64,000 nucleotides of DNA from Steroidobacter gossypii (GTDB lineage Bacteria; Pseudomonadota; Gammaproteobacteria; Steroidobacterales; Steroidobacteraceae), in assembly GCF_016801985.1 (NCBI RefSeq), contig NZ_JAEVLS010000001.1, forward strand, positions 496,001-560,000, written 5' to 3'. Shown in pieces: positions 33,347 to 42,322 of this stretch. The notes under the pieces were generated by a model. The model did no database searches. It saw only the letters and a list, made by a program, of their open reading frames with translations, and was not told where the DNA came from. The position numbers were made by a program, and so were the translations under genes. Numbering within the stretch: the stretch's first letter is position 1; every line of letters begins with the position of its first letter.

Positions 33347-34153
33347 CTACTGCTGGGCCGAGGCCGCGACACGAACCGCGACCTGCATTTCTTCCGGGCC
33401 ACCGCCGCGCCGAACGCCGCGAACCGGGCAGGCATCCAGGTAATCGCGTCCGACGGCGAGCCGGCAATGCCGGCCGTCGGTGGGCATGCGATGGGTGACG
33501 TCGATGGACATCCAGCCTTGCTCGCGACCGGTCCAAACGTCCACCCAGGCGTGGCTGGCGATCTCGCCCTCCTTGCCAACGTAAAAATAACCGCTGACGT
33601 AGCGCGCAGGAATACCAGCGCTGCGACAGCACGCGATGTAGACATGCGAATGATCCTGACAAACACCCGCCCCGCGCGCGAAGGCTCGTGAGGCCGATTC
33701 GTGCACATCGGTTGCGCCTGTTTCATAGCGCACTTGTTCACACACGGCCTCTGCGAGACCGAGCAGCCGTGAGGGCATGTCGCCTCCGGGCTGCAGGCGT
33801 GAACGAGCGAAAGACAGGATGGCTTCATCCGGGCGCGTCAACGGCGTCTCGGCCAGAAAGGCCAGAGGTGAAATATTGCCTTCATCGGGCAGCGGCGCGG
33901 CCGCAGTGTCGGCAATCTCCACCACGCCGTCGACGACGATGCGAATCTCGCGATGCGGCTCATCCAAGGTCAACAGATGCACGATGTTGCCGTAAGCATC
34001 CACCTGCGAACGACAACGGCCCGGCACGGACATGTTCCAACTGAGCGCACGCTGCACGGGATCGCGGCGAGGAGTGAGGCGCAGGCTCTGCACACTGCGC
34101 TTGACTGGTTCGCCGTAGCGATAGAGCGTTTCGTGTCGGATATGCAGTTGCAT
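33347..34153 (-). CDS. Transglutaminase-like protein of the Anbu operon
   Basis: 268 residues from the ATG at 34153. N-terminal beta domain begins QLHIRHETLYRYGEPVKRS (bacterial transglutaminase-like N-terminal domain). The papain-like core has Cys165 (GAGVCQDHSHVYIACCRSAG), the His of SHAWVDVW and the Asp of SIDVTHRMPTDGRH. Likely a cytoplasmic amide-modifying or protease-like enzyme. It lies between the alpha-E and Anbu genes, with 10 bases to alpha-E. Confidence 0.92.
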   Translation of the reverse strand: MQLHIRHETLYRYGEPVKRSVQSLRLTPRRDPVQRALSWNMSVPGRCRSQVDAYGNIVHLLTLDEPHREIRIVVDGVVEIADTAAAPLPDEGNISPLAFLAETPLTRPDEAILSFARSRLQPGGDMPSRLLGLAEAVCEQVRYETGATDVHESASRAFARGAGVCQDHSHVYIACCRSAGIPARYVSGYFYVGKEGEIASHAWVDVWTGREQGWMSIDVTHRMPTDGRHCRLAVGRDYLDACPVRGVRRGGGPEEMQVAVRVAASAQQ

Positions 34154-34163
34154 GGGTTTCTCG

Positions 34164-35111
34164 TCAATCGGTTGCCGACACCAGGAAGTCACGCGACACG
34201 CGATCGCCGAGGCCGCGCACCTGGCCGAGGAAGCGCACGAGATACTCGTGCAGCCCCATCTCGAACACGCTCTCGATGCGACCGAAATGCAGCGACGCCT
34301 GCAACTCACCTGCACGCCTTTCGGTTTCGGATGATTGCGAGTTACGGACTGCCTGCAAATGCGCGTACACCTGAGACATACATCGCCTCAGCGATCGTGG
34401 CATGTCGTCGCGCAGGACCAGGAGCTCGGCTACGCGCCTGGGCGTGATCAAATCGCGATAGACACGGCGGTAGATTTCGAATGCCGATACGGAATGCAAC
34501 AACGCGCTCCACTGGTAATAGTCGGCGGCGCCGCCAGCCTGCTCGCCGTGGGGCAGCAGCAGGTGATACTTCACATCGAGAATTCTGGCGGTGCTGTCCG
34601 CGCGTTCCAGGTATGTTCCCAACCATGTGAAGTGCCAAGCTTCATCGCACAGCATCGTGCCCTGAATCACGCCACGGGCGACGTGCGAGCGGTACTTCAC
34701 CCATTCGAAGAAATTGCCGACTTCAGCATCGGTGGACGGCCGCTGGCTGGCCTCGCGCATTTCCAGCCAGGTCGCGTTCAATGTTTCCCAAATCTCCGAT
34801 GTGAGCGTACCGCGCACGGCGCGTGCGTTTTCTCGCGCGGCGCGAAGGCAGCTGTAGATGCTGAGCGGGTTGTCGCGATCGAAGGCCATGAAGGCGATGA
34901 CGTTGGATGAGGTGACGGAGTCGTAGCGTTGCCGGAAAGCGTCCATGAGACCGATGATGGTCAGGGTGGCGATCCAACCCTGCTCCAGGACTTCCGCGCC
35001 CTGCGGGAGCAGCGACATGCGACAGTTGACGTCGAGCATGCGAGCGAGGTTTTCGGCGCGCTCGGTGTAGCGGGCCATCCAGTAGAGATGGTCGGCGGTG
35101 CGGCTCAGCAT
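34164..35111 (-). CDS. Alpha-E domain protein (DUF403)
   Basis: 315 residues from the ATG at 35111; the open frame upstream is not conserved-looking. MLSRTADHLYWMARYTERAE is the diagnostic start of alpha-E proteins, an all-helical family. In related operons alpha-E proteins accompany ATP-grasp enzymes and transglutaminases. Molecular role not established. Genes on both sides are within 25 bases. Confidence 0.92.
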   Translation of the reverse strand: MLSRTADHLYWMARYTERAENLARMLDVNCRMSLLPQGAEVLEQGWIATLTIIGLMDAFRQRYDSVTSSNVIAFMAFDRDNPLSIYSCLRAARENARAVRGTLTSEIWETLNATWLEMREASQRPSTDAEVGNFFEWVKYRSHVARGVIQGTMLCDEAWHFTWLGTYLERADSTARILDVKYHLLLPHGEQAGGAADYYQWSALLHSVSAFEIYRRVYRDLITPRRVAELLVLRDDMPRSLRRCMSQVYAHLQAVRNSQSSETERRAGELQASLHFGRIESVFEMGLHEYLVRFLGQVRGLGDRVSRDFLVSATD

Positions 35112-35133
35112 GCTCGTACGCCCGTCGCGCTCA

Positions 35134-36549
35134 TCATCGCTCCAACACCCACGTATCCTTCGTCCCGCCACCCTGCGAGGAATTCACCACCAGCGATCCT
35201 TCGCGAAGCGCCACGCGAGTCAGGCCGCCGGGAACCAATGTCACTTCCCGGCCGGACAGCACGAAGGGTCGCAAGTCGATGTGCCGAGGTGCGATGCCGG
35301 ATTCGACGAAAGTGGGACAGGCCGATAGCGCCAGAGTAGGCTGCGCGATGTATCTCTCCGGCGAGCGCAGGATGCGTTGACGGAAGGCATCCAGCTCCGC
35401 GCGACTGGCGGCAGGGCCGATGAGCATTCCATAGCCGCCCGCTCCATGAACCTCCTTGACGACCAGCTCACCAAGGTGAGCCAGCGTGTACGCCAGATCT
35501 TGCTTCCGCCGCAACACATAGGTCGGCACGTTCGACAGCAGCGGCTCTTCGCCCAGATAGAAACGAACCATCTCCGGCACATAGGGATAAATGGACTTGT
35601 CATCCGCCACCCCCGTGCCGATCGCATTGGCAACAGTCACGTGCCCAGCGCGATACGCGGCAAGCAAGCCTGGGATGCCCAGCATGGAATCCGGCCGAAA
35701 CACCAGGGGATCGAGGAAGTCATCGTCGATGCGACGATAGATCACATCGACTCGCTGCGGCCCTTGAGTCGTGCGCATGTAGACGAACTCGTCGTCGACG
35801 AACAGATCCTGCCCTTCGACCAGCTCGACGCCCATCTGCTGCGCCAGAAACGCATGTTCGAAATACGCGCTGTTGTAAGCACCGGGCGTGAGCAGCACCA
35901 CCGTCGGATCGTTCACGCCCGTAGGTGCGACGCTTCTCAGATTCTCCAGCAGCAAATCCGGATAGTGTTCGACCGGCGCCACCGAATGCAGCGCGAACAG
36001 CTCAGGAAACAATCGCATCATCATGCGACGATCCTCGAGCATGTACGACACACCGGAGGGCACGCGCAGATTGTCTTCCAGCACGTAGAACTCACCCGCG
36101 CCCGCACGCACCACATCCACGCCGGCGATGTGCGCATAGATGGAGCCCGGCACATCGATGCCCTGCATCTCCGGCCGATATTGACCGTTGCAAAGCACCT
36201 GCTCGGCTGGAATGCGGCCCGCCTGCAGAATCTCCTGCGAGTGATAGATATCGTTGATGAAGGCGTTGAGCGCGCGCACGCGCTGCTTCAGGCCCGCCGC
36301 CAGATGTTTCCATTCGCCGGCCGGAATGATGCGGGGAACGATGTCGAAGGGAATCAGCCGCTCGGTGCCGGCCTCCTCGCCATAGACGGCGAAGGTGATG
36401 CCGACGCGATGAAATAACGTGTCGGCCTCGGCGCGTTTGCGAGCGACGCGCTCGCTGGGAATACGGCTCAGCCAGGAGGCGAAGGTCTTGTAATGCTCAC
36501 GCACCTGCCCGTCGCCGGCATGCATTTCGTCGTAGGGAGTCGCCGACAT
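35134..36549 (-). CDS. Circularly permuted ATP-grasp protein (DUF404/DUF407)
   Basis: 471 residues, first gene of the operon. FYVLEDNLRVPSGVSYMLED, RRMMMRLFPELF, VDVIYRRIDDDFLDPL and VVKEVHGAGGYGMLIGP are hallmarks of the type-2 circularly permuted ATP-grasp family, which probably forms amide bonds between an acid and an amine using ATP. Ends in a Gly-rich SSQGGGTKDTWVL. Together the four genes suggest a peptide-tag or amide-ligation and cleavage system, inferred from context only. Confidence 0.92.
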   Translation of the reverse strand: MSATPYDEMHAGDGQVREHYKTFASWLSRIPSERVARKRAEADTLFHRVGITFAVYGEEAGTERLIPFDIVPRIIPAGEWKHLAAGLKQRVRALNAFINDIYHSQEILQAGRIPAEQVLCNGQYRPEMQGIDVPGSIYAHIAGVDVVRAGAGEFYVLEDNLRVPSGVSYMLEDRRMMMRLFPELFALHSVAPVEHYPDLLLENLRSVAPTGVNDPTVVLLTPGAYNSAYFEHAFLAQQMGVELVEGQDLFVDDEFVYMRTTQGPQRVDVIYRRIDDDFLDPLVFRPDSMLGIPGLLAAYRAGHVTVANAIGTGVADDKSIYPYVPEMVRFYLGEEPLLSNVPTYVLRRKQDLAYTLAHLGELVVKEVHGAGGYGMLIGPAASRAELDAFRQRILRSPERYIAQPTLALSACPTFVESGIAPRHIDLRPFVLSGREVTLVPGGLTRVALREGSLVVNSSQGGGTKDTWVLER

Positions 36550-36791
36550 CCAGACCTCTGTTGTGACCCGGCCGATTCATTCCGGCGGGCGAGCCTGGGC
36601 AACGCTGCCGCGGCTCGAACTCGATGTCGGAGCAGGGAGCGAAAAACGTGCCAGTGGCAACAGCACGGAAATTGGCGTGATTCGCGAGCGGGGCCGGAGG
36701 AAGTCCGGAGATCACGCACCAACGCGAGGCCTGGAGTGCGACCCTCGCGCACGATGATGGGGCGATCACCCCATCATCGTTCTCACCGCGT

Positions 36792-37181
36792 TTACGGCAT
36801 CTGGATCTTGCCGCCGCCGCGACCGCCAGTGATGCCTGGGACCGGGCCCTGCGGCACCACCAGTTGCGACGCCTGCTGGCGGCGCATTTCCTGGATCTGC
36901 TGCACAGTGCGCTCGATCGCTGCCTGCGCGGCGGGGGAAAAGCCCACGACGGCGTCAGCCAGGGTCTTGCCCTCGATTTCGAAATTGATCGGCACCGGGC
37001 CCATGTTGGTCATGATCTCGGCCTGGCCGAGAAACAGCACGGGGCGGCTGGGATCGGGCGTGCCGTCGGCGCGCACCGGGGACAGGCGACGGATAGCGCC
37101 GACGCGGCGGTCGGTGAAATTGTCCTCCTGGTAGAGCCCTTCCGGGTCCATCTGCGGGTCTTGATTGCGATCGTCAGCCAT
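36792..37181 (-). CDS. Conserved hypothetical protein
   Basis: 129 residues from the ATG at 37181. Acidic N-terminus (ADDRNQDPQMDPEGLYQED), a central segment IMTNMGPVPINFEIEGKTLA, a helix (PAAQAAIERTVQQIQEMRRQ) and a Gly-rich tail (GITGGRGGGKIQMP). No signal peptide or membrane segment. I do not recognise it; the stand-alone position and codon usage support a real gene. Confidence 0.72.
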   Translation of the reverse strand: MADDRNQDPQMDPEGLYQEDNFTDRRVGAIRRLSPVRADGTPDPSRPVLFLGQAEIMTNMGPVPINFEIEGKTLADAVVGFSPAAQAAIERTVQQIQEMRRQQASQLVVPQGPVPGITGGRGGGKIQMP

Positions 37182-37286
37182 GTAGAAACCTCTAATGAAT
37201 TCGCCCGCTTGCAGCAGGTTGCGGATATCGCGTCGGCTTATGACAGTAGACCAGCCGGCGCTGCCATCTTCAAGGCAGCGATGCTA

Positions 37287-37315
37287 TTCGTCCGCGCCGT
37301 CAAGGCCGGTACAAT
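37287..37315 (+). promoter_or_regulatory. Candidate sigma-70 promoter
   Basis: TTCGTC (37287-37292) and TACAAT (37310-37315) are 17 bases apart, just ahead of the small gene at 37362. The -10 is good and the -35 weak. Confidence 0.3.
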
Positions 37316-37361
37316 GGGGTCATCTTTAATGAGAGCAACGGGCGCCCGCCCGATCAGTGCC

Positions 37362-37661
37362 ATGCAGGAAACCGACAATCCCTTCAGCGAAGCCTTCGGC
37401 AAAGCCGTCGATCTGGGCAACCGGATCGCCGACACGGACGACAAGGCCGATATCTGGGACATCGCCGACGGTTTGCTGGCAGGCGCCGTGCAGTATTGGC
37501 TGTACTCGCGCCAGCCCTGCTCGGACCCGGAATGCGAGGAGTGCCAGCCCATCAGCACCGCACAGGGCCGCATCGAGGAACTGCGCAAGTTGATGCGTCA
37601 GTTCGCCGAAGAAAGCGAATATTTCCATTCGCCCACCGACCGCAACGTCGGCCGCGCTTGA
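37362..37661 (+). CDS. Small hypothetical protein with CxxxxCxxC cluster
   Basis: 99 residues from the ATG at 37362 (in-frame ATG at 37329 possible). Acidic helix FGKAVDLGNRIADTDDKADI, then WDIADGLLAGAVQYWLYSRQ, then PCSDPECEECQP, a candidate metal site, and a charged C-terminal helix (RIEELRKLMRQFAEES). Not recognised. Confidence 0.65.
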   Translation: MQETDNPFSEAFGKAVDLGNRIADTDDKADIWDIADGLLAGAVQYWLYSRQPCSDPECEECQPISTAQGRIEELRKLMRQFAEESEYFHSPTDRNVGRA

Positions 37662-37907
37662 GATGCGCGCTGCCTGCGAGTCACCGCAGCGGCCGCTCGA
37701 TCACCACGTTAGTTGCTGTTTGTCAACGCTGCGCGCGTGATTTTTTCGCAGCAAAAAATAGTTCGCGCGTACGTCATTGATCCGTAACGCGGCGTAAATG
37801 CAACAGCGGAATGCGATGGCGTTTTGCGATCCAGCGCACACCGCCTGAAGCGTGTCGCCCTTCACACTTTCTCCCGTGACCTCGTGCGGGAGACCGATGC
37901 GGTGGGA

Positions 37908-38243
37908 ATGTTGAAGAATTTGAAGCTCAGACATCGCGCGTACGTGTGCGCATACAACTCGTTTCGATTCGCCGCGCGGCTGCGTGGCGACCTGAGCGAG
38001 TTCGCGCCCTCGATCGCCGAAACATTGGAGAGCGTCGGCGACGAGCTCGCCGCGCTGGCGCGCGACAGCTGTCCGAACGAGAACGAGCGACGGCAGCTGA
38101 TCGAAGGATTGGAAGGCGCTCTGCGCGCGCTCGGCTTGTCCGATGCGGCTCAGGTGCACATCGTCGCTCAGCTCGCGCCTCGCATCATGGCGGGCGAGCC
38201 AGCCTCGGCCAGCAAGGAAGCCTGGACGCGTATCGCGGTGTGA
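37908..38243 (+). CDS. Small helical hypothetical protein
   Basis: 111 residues from the ATG at 37908, with GGTGGGA upstream; the frame opens at 37824. Basic start (LKNLKLRHRAYVCAYNSF), then helices SIAETLESVGDELAALARDS and RRQLIEGLEGALRALGLSD. Cytoplasmic by appearance. Unknown function and uncertain start. Confidence 0.5.
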   Translation: MLKNLKLRHRAYVCAYNSFRFAARLRGDLSEFAPSIAETLESVGDELAALARDSCPNENERRQLIEGLEGALRALGLSDAAQVHIVAQLAPRIMAGEPASASKEAWTRIAV

Positions 38244-38412
38244 ACGTGGTCACCAAACGAATCTGAACGCCGCCAGAAAATTGACCAGATGAGACATAAC
38301 CTCAAGCCCGCCGCAGCCTGTCAACCTGTCGCCAATACAACTGTCTGCTGAAAGCGACCTGACACCTTGACTTATGGCCTGGTCGTGCCGATGATCAAGC
38401 CGTTCCTAGTCG

Positions 38413-38500
38413 ATATTCCTGGGCAAACTCGCCGAAAGGCGAGGACGCAAAGCTTCCGGTCTAACGGATTCATTTCCTAAGACAGCGGGGTTGCCACGGG
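38413..38500 (+). ncRNA. c-di-GMP-I (GEMM) riboswitch
   Basis: The leader contains GGGCAAACTC (38421-38430), a GCCGAAAGGC tetraloop hairpin (38431-38440), GAGGACGCAAAGC (38441-38453), TCCGGTC and the closing GCGGGGTTGCC (38485-38495). These are the conserved bases of the GEMM-I aptamer, including the GAAA loop and its receptor side. GGCAAAC at 38422 pairs with GTTGCC at 38490 to close P1. A second GGCAAC at 38516-38521 could pair with the same GTTGCC, a plausible switching element. It lies in the leader of the SPOR-like gene starting at 38676. Whether ligand turns expression on or off is not evident. Confidence 0.88.
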
Positions 38501-38520
38501 GCCGCCTGCGACAGCGGCAA

Positions 38521-38552
38521 CGGTTTCGCCAAAAAAGAAAACAGCGAAACCG
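38521..38552 (+). terminator. Hairpin downstream of the riboswitch
   Basis: CGGTTTCGC (38521-38529) pairs with GCGAAACCG (38544-38552) around an A-rich loop. No U-tract follows, so it may act as part of the expression platform rather than a classical terminator. Confidence 0.4.
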
Positions 38553-38675
38553 CCGTGCACGAGCGCGATGCGCATAAGCGCGCTCCCTTCCCCGTCGAAA
38601 TGTGTCCATCGGGCTCGAGTTGCGTCCACCGCAAGCGGGCGGTGTTCCAGCGGCGAAACGGGTTGGGGAAGGACA

Positions 38676-40790
38676 GTGGACGACAACACCAGCAAGGTTT
38701 ATGTGGAGCCGGACAGCTCACATGCGCCGCTCGTAGCCCAAAACGCGGGCAGCGGCGCTCAGCTGTTCGTCATCAACCTGTGCGCGTCGATCGCGCCGGT
38801 GTCGACGACCGGAAGAAACATTCCCGGTCTCGAAAACTACAAGCTTTATCAGGTCGCGCGCGTCGAGGACGGGCGCACGCGGCATCGTCTGCGCCTCGGC
38901 TTCTTCACCAACGAAGCGCATGCTGAACGCGTTCTCACTGTGGTTCGCCAACAGTATCCGACCGCATTCACCACCAGCCTCAGCGATGAAGATCGTCGCT
39001 TCGCTCGTGGCTACTTGCCCGCCAACTCTGCCCCCGCGCCGCGTCCCGCTGTTGCTGTCGTCAACACGGCTCCGCCGGCGCCCGCCGCTCCTGCTGCTGC
39101 GGCTCCGGTCCCCAAGGCCGCTCCTGTCGCACCGAAGGCCGCTGCTCCCGCTGCGGCGAAGCCTGCCCAACCTGCCGCGGCCAAGCTTGCCCCTGCCGCG
39201 AAAGCGCCCCCTACCGAGAAGCCTGTTGCTGCTGCCAAGGCGCCCGCTGCGCCGAAGCCCGCGCAGCCTGCGAAAGCCGCTGTGGCCAAGGCTCCTGTCG
39301 ACGAAGTCGTCGAGATGACGTGGGAGCCCGATGAAGAAACCAAGGCCGCGGCCAGCTCCGCGTCCCTGCCGAAAATCAAGGCACTGACCGAGGCCGTCGG
39401 CCTCGATGAATTGAGCTGGGATGAAGAGGCGCCCACGCTGGCTCCCGCCCCGGCTTCCTCCAAAGAACCTCTGGCGGTCGGCCTGTTGAGCGGCAAGTTC
39501 GCCGCGCTCGACGCCAGCAAGATCAAGAGCGGTAAATCAGCTGCGCCTGAGGCTGCCGCTCCTGTCGCGAAGGCCGCTGCCAAGCCTGTGACGCCGCCAG
39601 CGCCTGTCGCTGTGCCGCCGAAACTCGATCCGGCTGCCAGCGTGCGTGTGCCTGCTCTGACGTTCTCCGATCCTGAACCCACGCCGGCTGCCGCTCAGAA
39701 ATCGAAAGCTGGGTCGAACGAGCCGTATCACGTCGGCAAGGGTGTGCGGATCGAAGATGTCGAAGCGTTCGAGCTCGACCTCTATGACGATGCGCCTGCT
39801 CAGCCGGCGGCTGCGGCCAAGAAGGGCGCGCCTGCGAAGCCGGCCGCCAAGCAGCCTGCTGCTCCGGTGGCCAAGAAGATCGAGGCGCCGGCCAAGCCGG
39901 CCGCTCCAATTGCGGCGAAGCCCGCTGCGCCGACCTTGAAGCAGGTTCCGCCTGCGCCGGTGCGCGAGGCGTCGCTCAAGCATCCCAACCTCGACAGCAC
40001 GCAGACCATCCGCGCGCTGACGACGGAAGAGCTGAACGACGGCGCTCAGGAAAAATGGTTTGCGATTCAGCTGGCGGCCTCCGAGCAGCCGGTCAATCTC
40101 GACACCATGCCGCACCTGGACATCTTCGAGGCGTACAGCCTCTACTCCGTGGCCACGGCGGGCAGCGGCAAGATCGTGCATTCGCTGCGCTTGGGCTTCT
40201 TCAAGGAAGCGGTGTCGGCGGAGGCGGTCGCGGGTTATCTGAAGACGTTCTTCGCCTCGCCGTCGGTGCTGCGAATCAGCGTCGCGGAGCAGGCGCGCTT
40301 CAAGGATGCGCCGCAGCCCCGTCGAGCCGAGCCGGAGGAGCCGAAGAACAACGTGGTCGAGTTGAGCAACGCCCGAGCGAATCGCGCGCCGGTGGTGCCG
40401 ACGGTCACGATGGAAGTCGATACTTCGGCGACGGGTGCGTTTCGGCCCAATGCAACGGGTGCATTCCGCCCGAATGCGACCGGTGCGCTGAACTCGGCCA
40501 CCGGCACGTTCAAGCCGGGCGCCACTGGTGCGTTCAAGGCGAACGCGACTGGGGCGTTCAAACTGAATGGCACCGGTGTTCATAAGGCGCTCGACACGCG
40601 TGTTGCGGCTAAGTCTGCTAGCCCTGCGACCAAGCGCGCGGATCTTACTGGCAAGCACAAGTCGCTCAAGAAGAGCCTGGCTGAGGAACTGCTTGAGGAG
40701 GCCCGCGAGGTCGAGCTGTCGGAGAGTGGCATTCGCAAGCTTCCTCAGAACAACTCGCTTCTGTCTCGGCTTCTGGGCAAGAAGAAGTAG
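38676..40790 (+). CDS. SPOR-like Ala/Pro/Lys-rich protein under c-di-GMP riboswitch
   Basis: 704 residues from the GTG at 38676, chosen over the ATG at 38568 because GGGGAAGGA lies just upstream. Two SPOR-like domains: about residues 25-110 (LENYKLYQVARVEDGRTRHR, LRLGFFTNEAHAERVLTVV) and about 465-545 (FEAYSLYSVATAGSGKIVHS, LRLGFFKEAVSAEAVAGYL). Between them are about 340 residues of Ala/Pro/Lys low complexity with acidic patches. A tandem ATGAFRPN-type repeat (40430-40580) and a basic C-terminus end the protein. No signal peptide or membrane segment is visible, unusual for SPOR proteins, which bind denuded peptidoglycan. Role in biofilm or cell-surface c-di-GMP response is inferred only from the riboswitch. 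Confidence 0.82.
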   Translation: MDDNTSKVYVEPDSSHAPLVAQNAGSGAQLFVINLCASIAPVSTTGRNIPGLENYKLYQVARVEDGRTRHRLRLGFFTNEAHAERVLTVVRQQYPTAFTTSLSDEDRRFARGYLPANSAPAPRPAVAVVNTAPPAPAAPAAAAPVPKAAPVAPKAAAPAAAKPAQPAAAKLAPAAKAPPTEKPVAAAKAPAAPKPAQPAKAAVAKAPVDEVVEMTWEPDEETKAAASSASLPKIKALTEAVGLDELSWDEEAPTLAPAPASSKEPLAVGLLSGKFAALDASKIKSGKSAAPEAAAPVAKAAAKPVTPPAPVAVPPKLDPAASVRVPALTFSDPEPTPAAAQKSKAGSNEPYHVGKGVRIEDVEAFELDLYDDAPAQPAAAAKKGAPAKPAAKQPAAPVAKKIEAPAKPAAPIAAKPAAPTLKQVPPAPVREASLKHPNLDSTQTIRALTTEELNDGAQEKWFAIQLAASEQPVNLDTMPHLDIFEAYSLYSVATAGSGKIVHSLRLGFFKEAVSAEAVAGYLKTFFASPSVLRISVAEQARFKDAPQPRRAEPEEPKNNVVELSNARANRAPVVPTVTMEVDTSATGAFRPNATGAFRPNATGALNSATGTFKPGATGAFKANATGAFKLNGTGVHKALDTRVAAKSASPATKRADLTGKHKSLKKSLAEELLEEAREVELSESGIRKLPQNNSLLSRLLGKKK

Positions 40791-41009
40791 CTTTGTAACT
40801 TTCGTGGTGCGCGGCGCCTGCCGGAGGAGATGCCTTCCCGGCACCGCTGCACCCGCCGCGCGTCGCTGTGGCGGTGAGGCCCCAGAAGAGCACAATCATC
40901 GATATCGATGGCGGTGGGTCGCCGCTGGTCAGCGGTAGGCGTGGTTATACACGCTGGTTTGGTGCTGTTGGGTGCGGCAAACTGCGGCGTCTTTCGTTAG
41001 GGGCGCGCT

Positions 41010-41492
41010 GTGGATATTCGTACTGCCGATCTTTGCGACCAATTCAGCGACGAACTGGACGTCTGCGAGCCGATGTTTGGCGACTTCGGCGGGTACGGGC
41101 AGTTCGGTGGGCAGATCGCCACCATCAAATGCTTTGAGGACAACTCCCTCGTTCGGGAATTAACGGCTGAAGCGGGCAACGGCCGTGTGCTCGTGATCGA
41201 CGCGGGCGGCTCGATGCGGCGCGCCGTGGTTGGCGATGTGCTCGCGAAAAAAGCCGTCGACAATGGCTGGAGCGGCATCGTGGTGTACGGCTGCATTCGC
41301 GACTCCGCCGCCATGGCCGACATGCCGATCGGCGTCAAAGCGCTCGGCACTCACCCGATGAAAACCGACAAGCGTGGCGAAGGACAACGCGACATCCCCG
41401 TGCGCTTCGGCGGGATCACCTTTCGCCCGGGCGACTGGCTGTACGCCGACGAAGATGGCGTGATCGTCGCTCGCCGGGAGCTCGTCAGATAG
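41010..41492 (+). CDS. rraA: RraA family protein
   Basis: 160 residues from a GTG at 41010 (start supported by the conserved IRTADLCDQFSDEL). FGGQIATIKCFEDNSLVREL, GSMRRAVVGDVLAKKAVDNGW and GCIRDSAAMADMPIGVKALG are the family signatures, and the length matches E. coli RraA (161). RraA inhibits RNase E; close homologues include 4-hydroxy-4-methyl-2-oxoglutarate aldolases, so exact activity is not certain. Confidence 0.92.
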   Translation: MDIRTADLCDQFSDELDVCEPMFGDFGGYGQFGGQIATIKCFEDNSLVRELTAEAGNGRVLVIDAGGSMRRAVVGDVLAKKAVDNGWSGIVVYGCIRDSAAMADMPIGVKALGTHPMKTDKRGEGQRDIPVRFGGITFRPGDWLYADEDGVIVARRELVR

Positions 41493-41498
41493 CACACA

Positions 41499-42290
41499 TC
41501 ACGCCAGCCCGACTGCGCGAGCGATTAGAAACATCCCAGCGCAGACGATGAAAGCTCCGAGCGCTCGGGCGACGCGCTGCCCGGCCGGCGCGAGGCGCTC
41601 GAGCGTGATGGCAATAGCGACCGCAGTCATGGCGCGAAGGTCCATCACGCCAATCACGAGCAGAATGGCAGTAAGCCCCGCACAGCAGTAGCTGCAGTGA
41701 AGGCCGAGCCGCAAGCCATGACGCCAGGCGCCGAGAGCGGAGATTGAAGAGGCAGGCAAGCAAACGTTGGCGCCGCGGCAGCAGGCCAGGTGATGCGCCT
41801 TCCAACTCGTGAACTGAAGGAAGCCGGCGATCACAACGACGATGCCCACGGCAATGGGCACGCCGCGAGCCAGCGTGGGCTGCTGCATTTCGACGGCTGC
41901 GAGCGAAACGCCAAGCGGGAATGCCGCAACACCGATCAGCGTCCAAACAAAGAAATATCCCGCGGCAACAATCGCAGTCAGACGAGCAAGCCGCGAGGTG
42001 CCAACTGCAGCCACGGCCTGCCGGTAACGCAACAGCATGGGTAGCAATGATGGCAGCATCATCGCCACCATCATCACCGACCACATAGCCACGAACGACA
42101 GGGCGGCGCCCGTCCATGTCTGTCCCGGCATTCGCATCCATGCCATGGACATGGTCCACCCGCCGGGCATGGGCATGCCACCCATGGTCGACATGGACGA
42201 GCACCATACGAAAGTCACAATGGCGCTCGCCACGAACGCCAATGCCGAGACGCAGAAGAAAACCCGTTGCGAAACCTGTGCAGTAGCCAT
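41499..42290 (-). CDS. DUF2182 integral membrane protein
   Basis: 263 residues from the ATG at 42290, with AGGAGA upstream. Six or more membrane segments; Met-rich N-terminal region (STMGGMPMPGGWTMSMAWM) and VAMWSVMMVAMMLPSLLPML are characteristic of DUF2182 predicted metal-binding membrane proteins. Cys motifs HHLACCRG and HCSYCCAG could bind metal. It sits next to the DUF899 gene, with which it may form an operon (33 bases). Confidence 0.87.
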   Translation of the reverse strand: MATAQVSQRVFFCVSALAFVASAIVTFVWCSSMSTMGGMPMPGGWTMSMAWMRMPGQTWTGAALSFVAMWSVMMVAMMLPSLLPMLLRYRQAVAAVGTSRLARLTAIVAAGYFFVWTLIGVAAFPLGVSLAAVEMQQPTLARGVPIAVGIVVVIAGFLQFTSWKAHHLACCRGANVCLPASSISALGAWRHGLRLGLHCSYCCAGLTAILLVIGVMDLRAMTAVAIAITLERLAPAGQRVARALGAFIVCAGMFLIARAVGLA

Positions 42291-42322
42291 CGCGTGATCT
42301 CCTGCGCTCGATCGTCTAAAGC

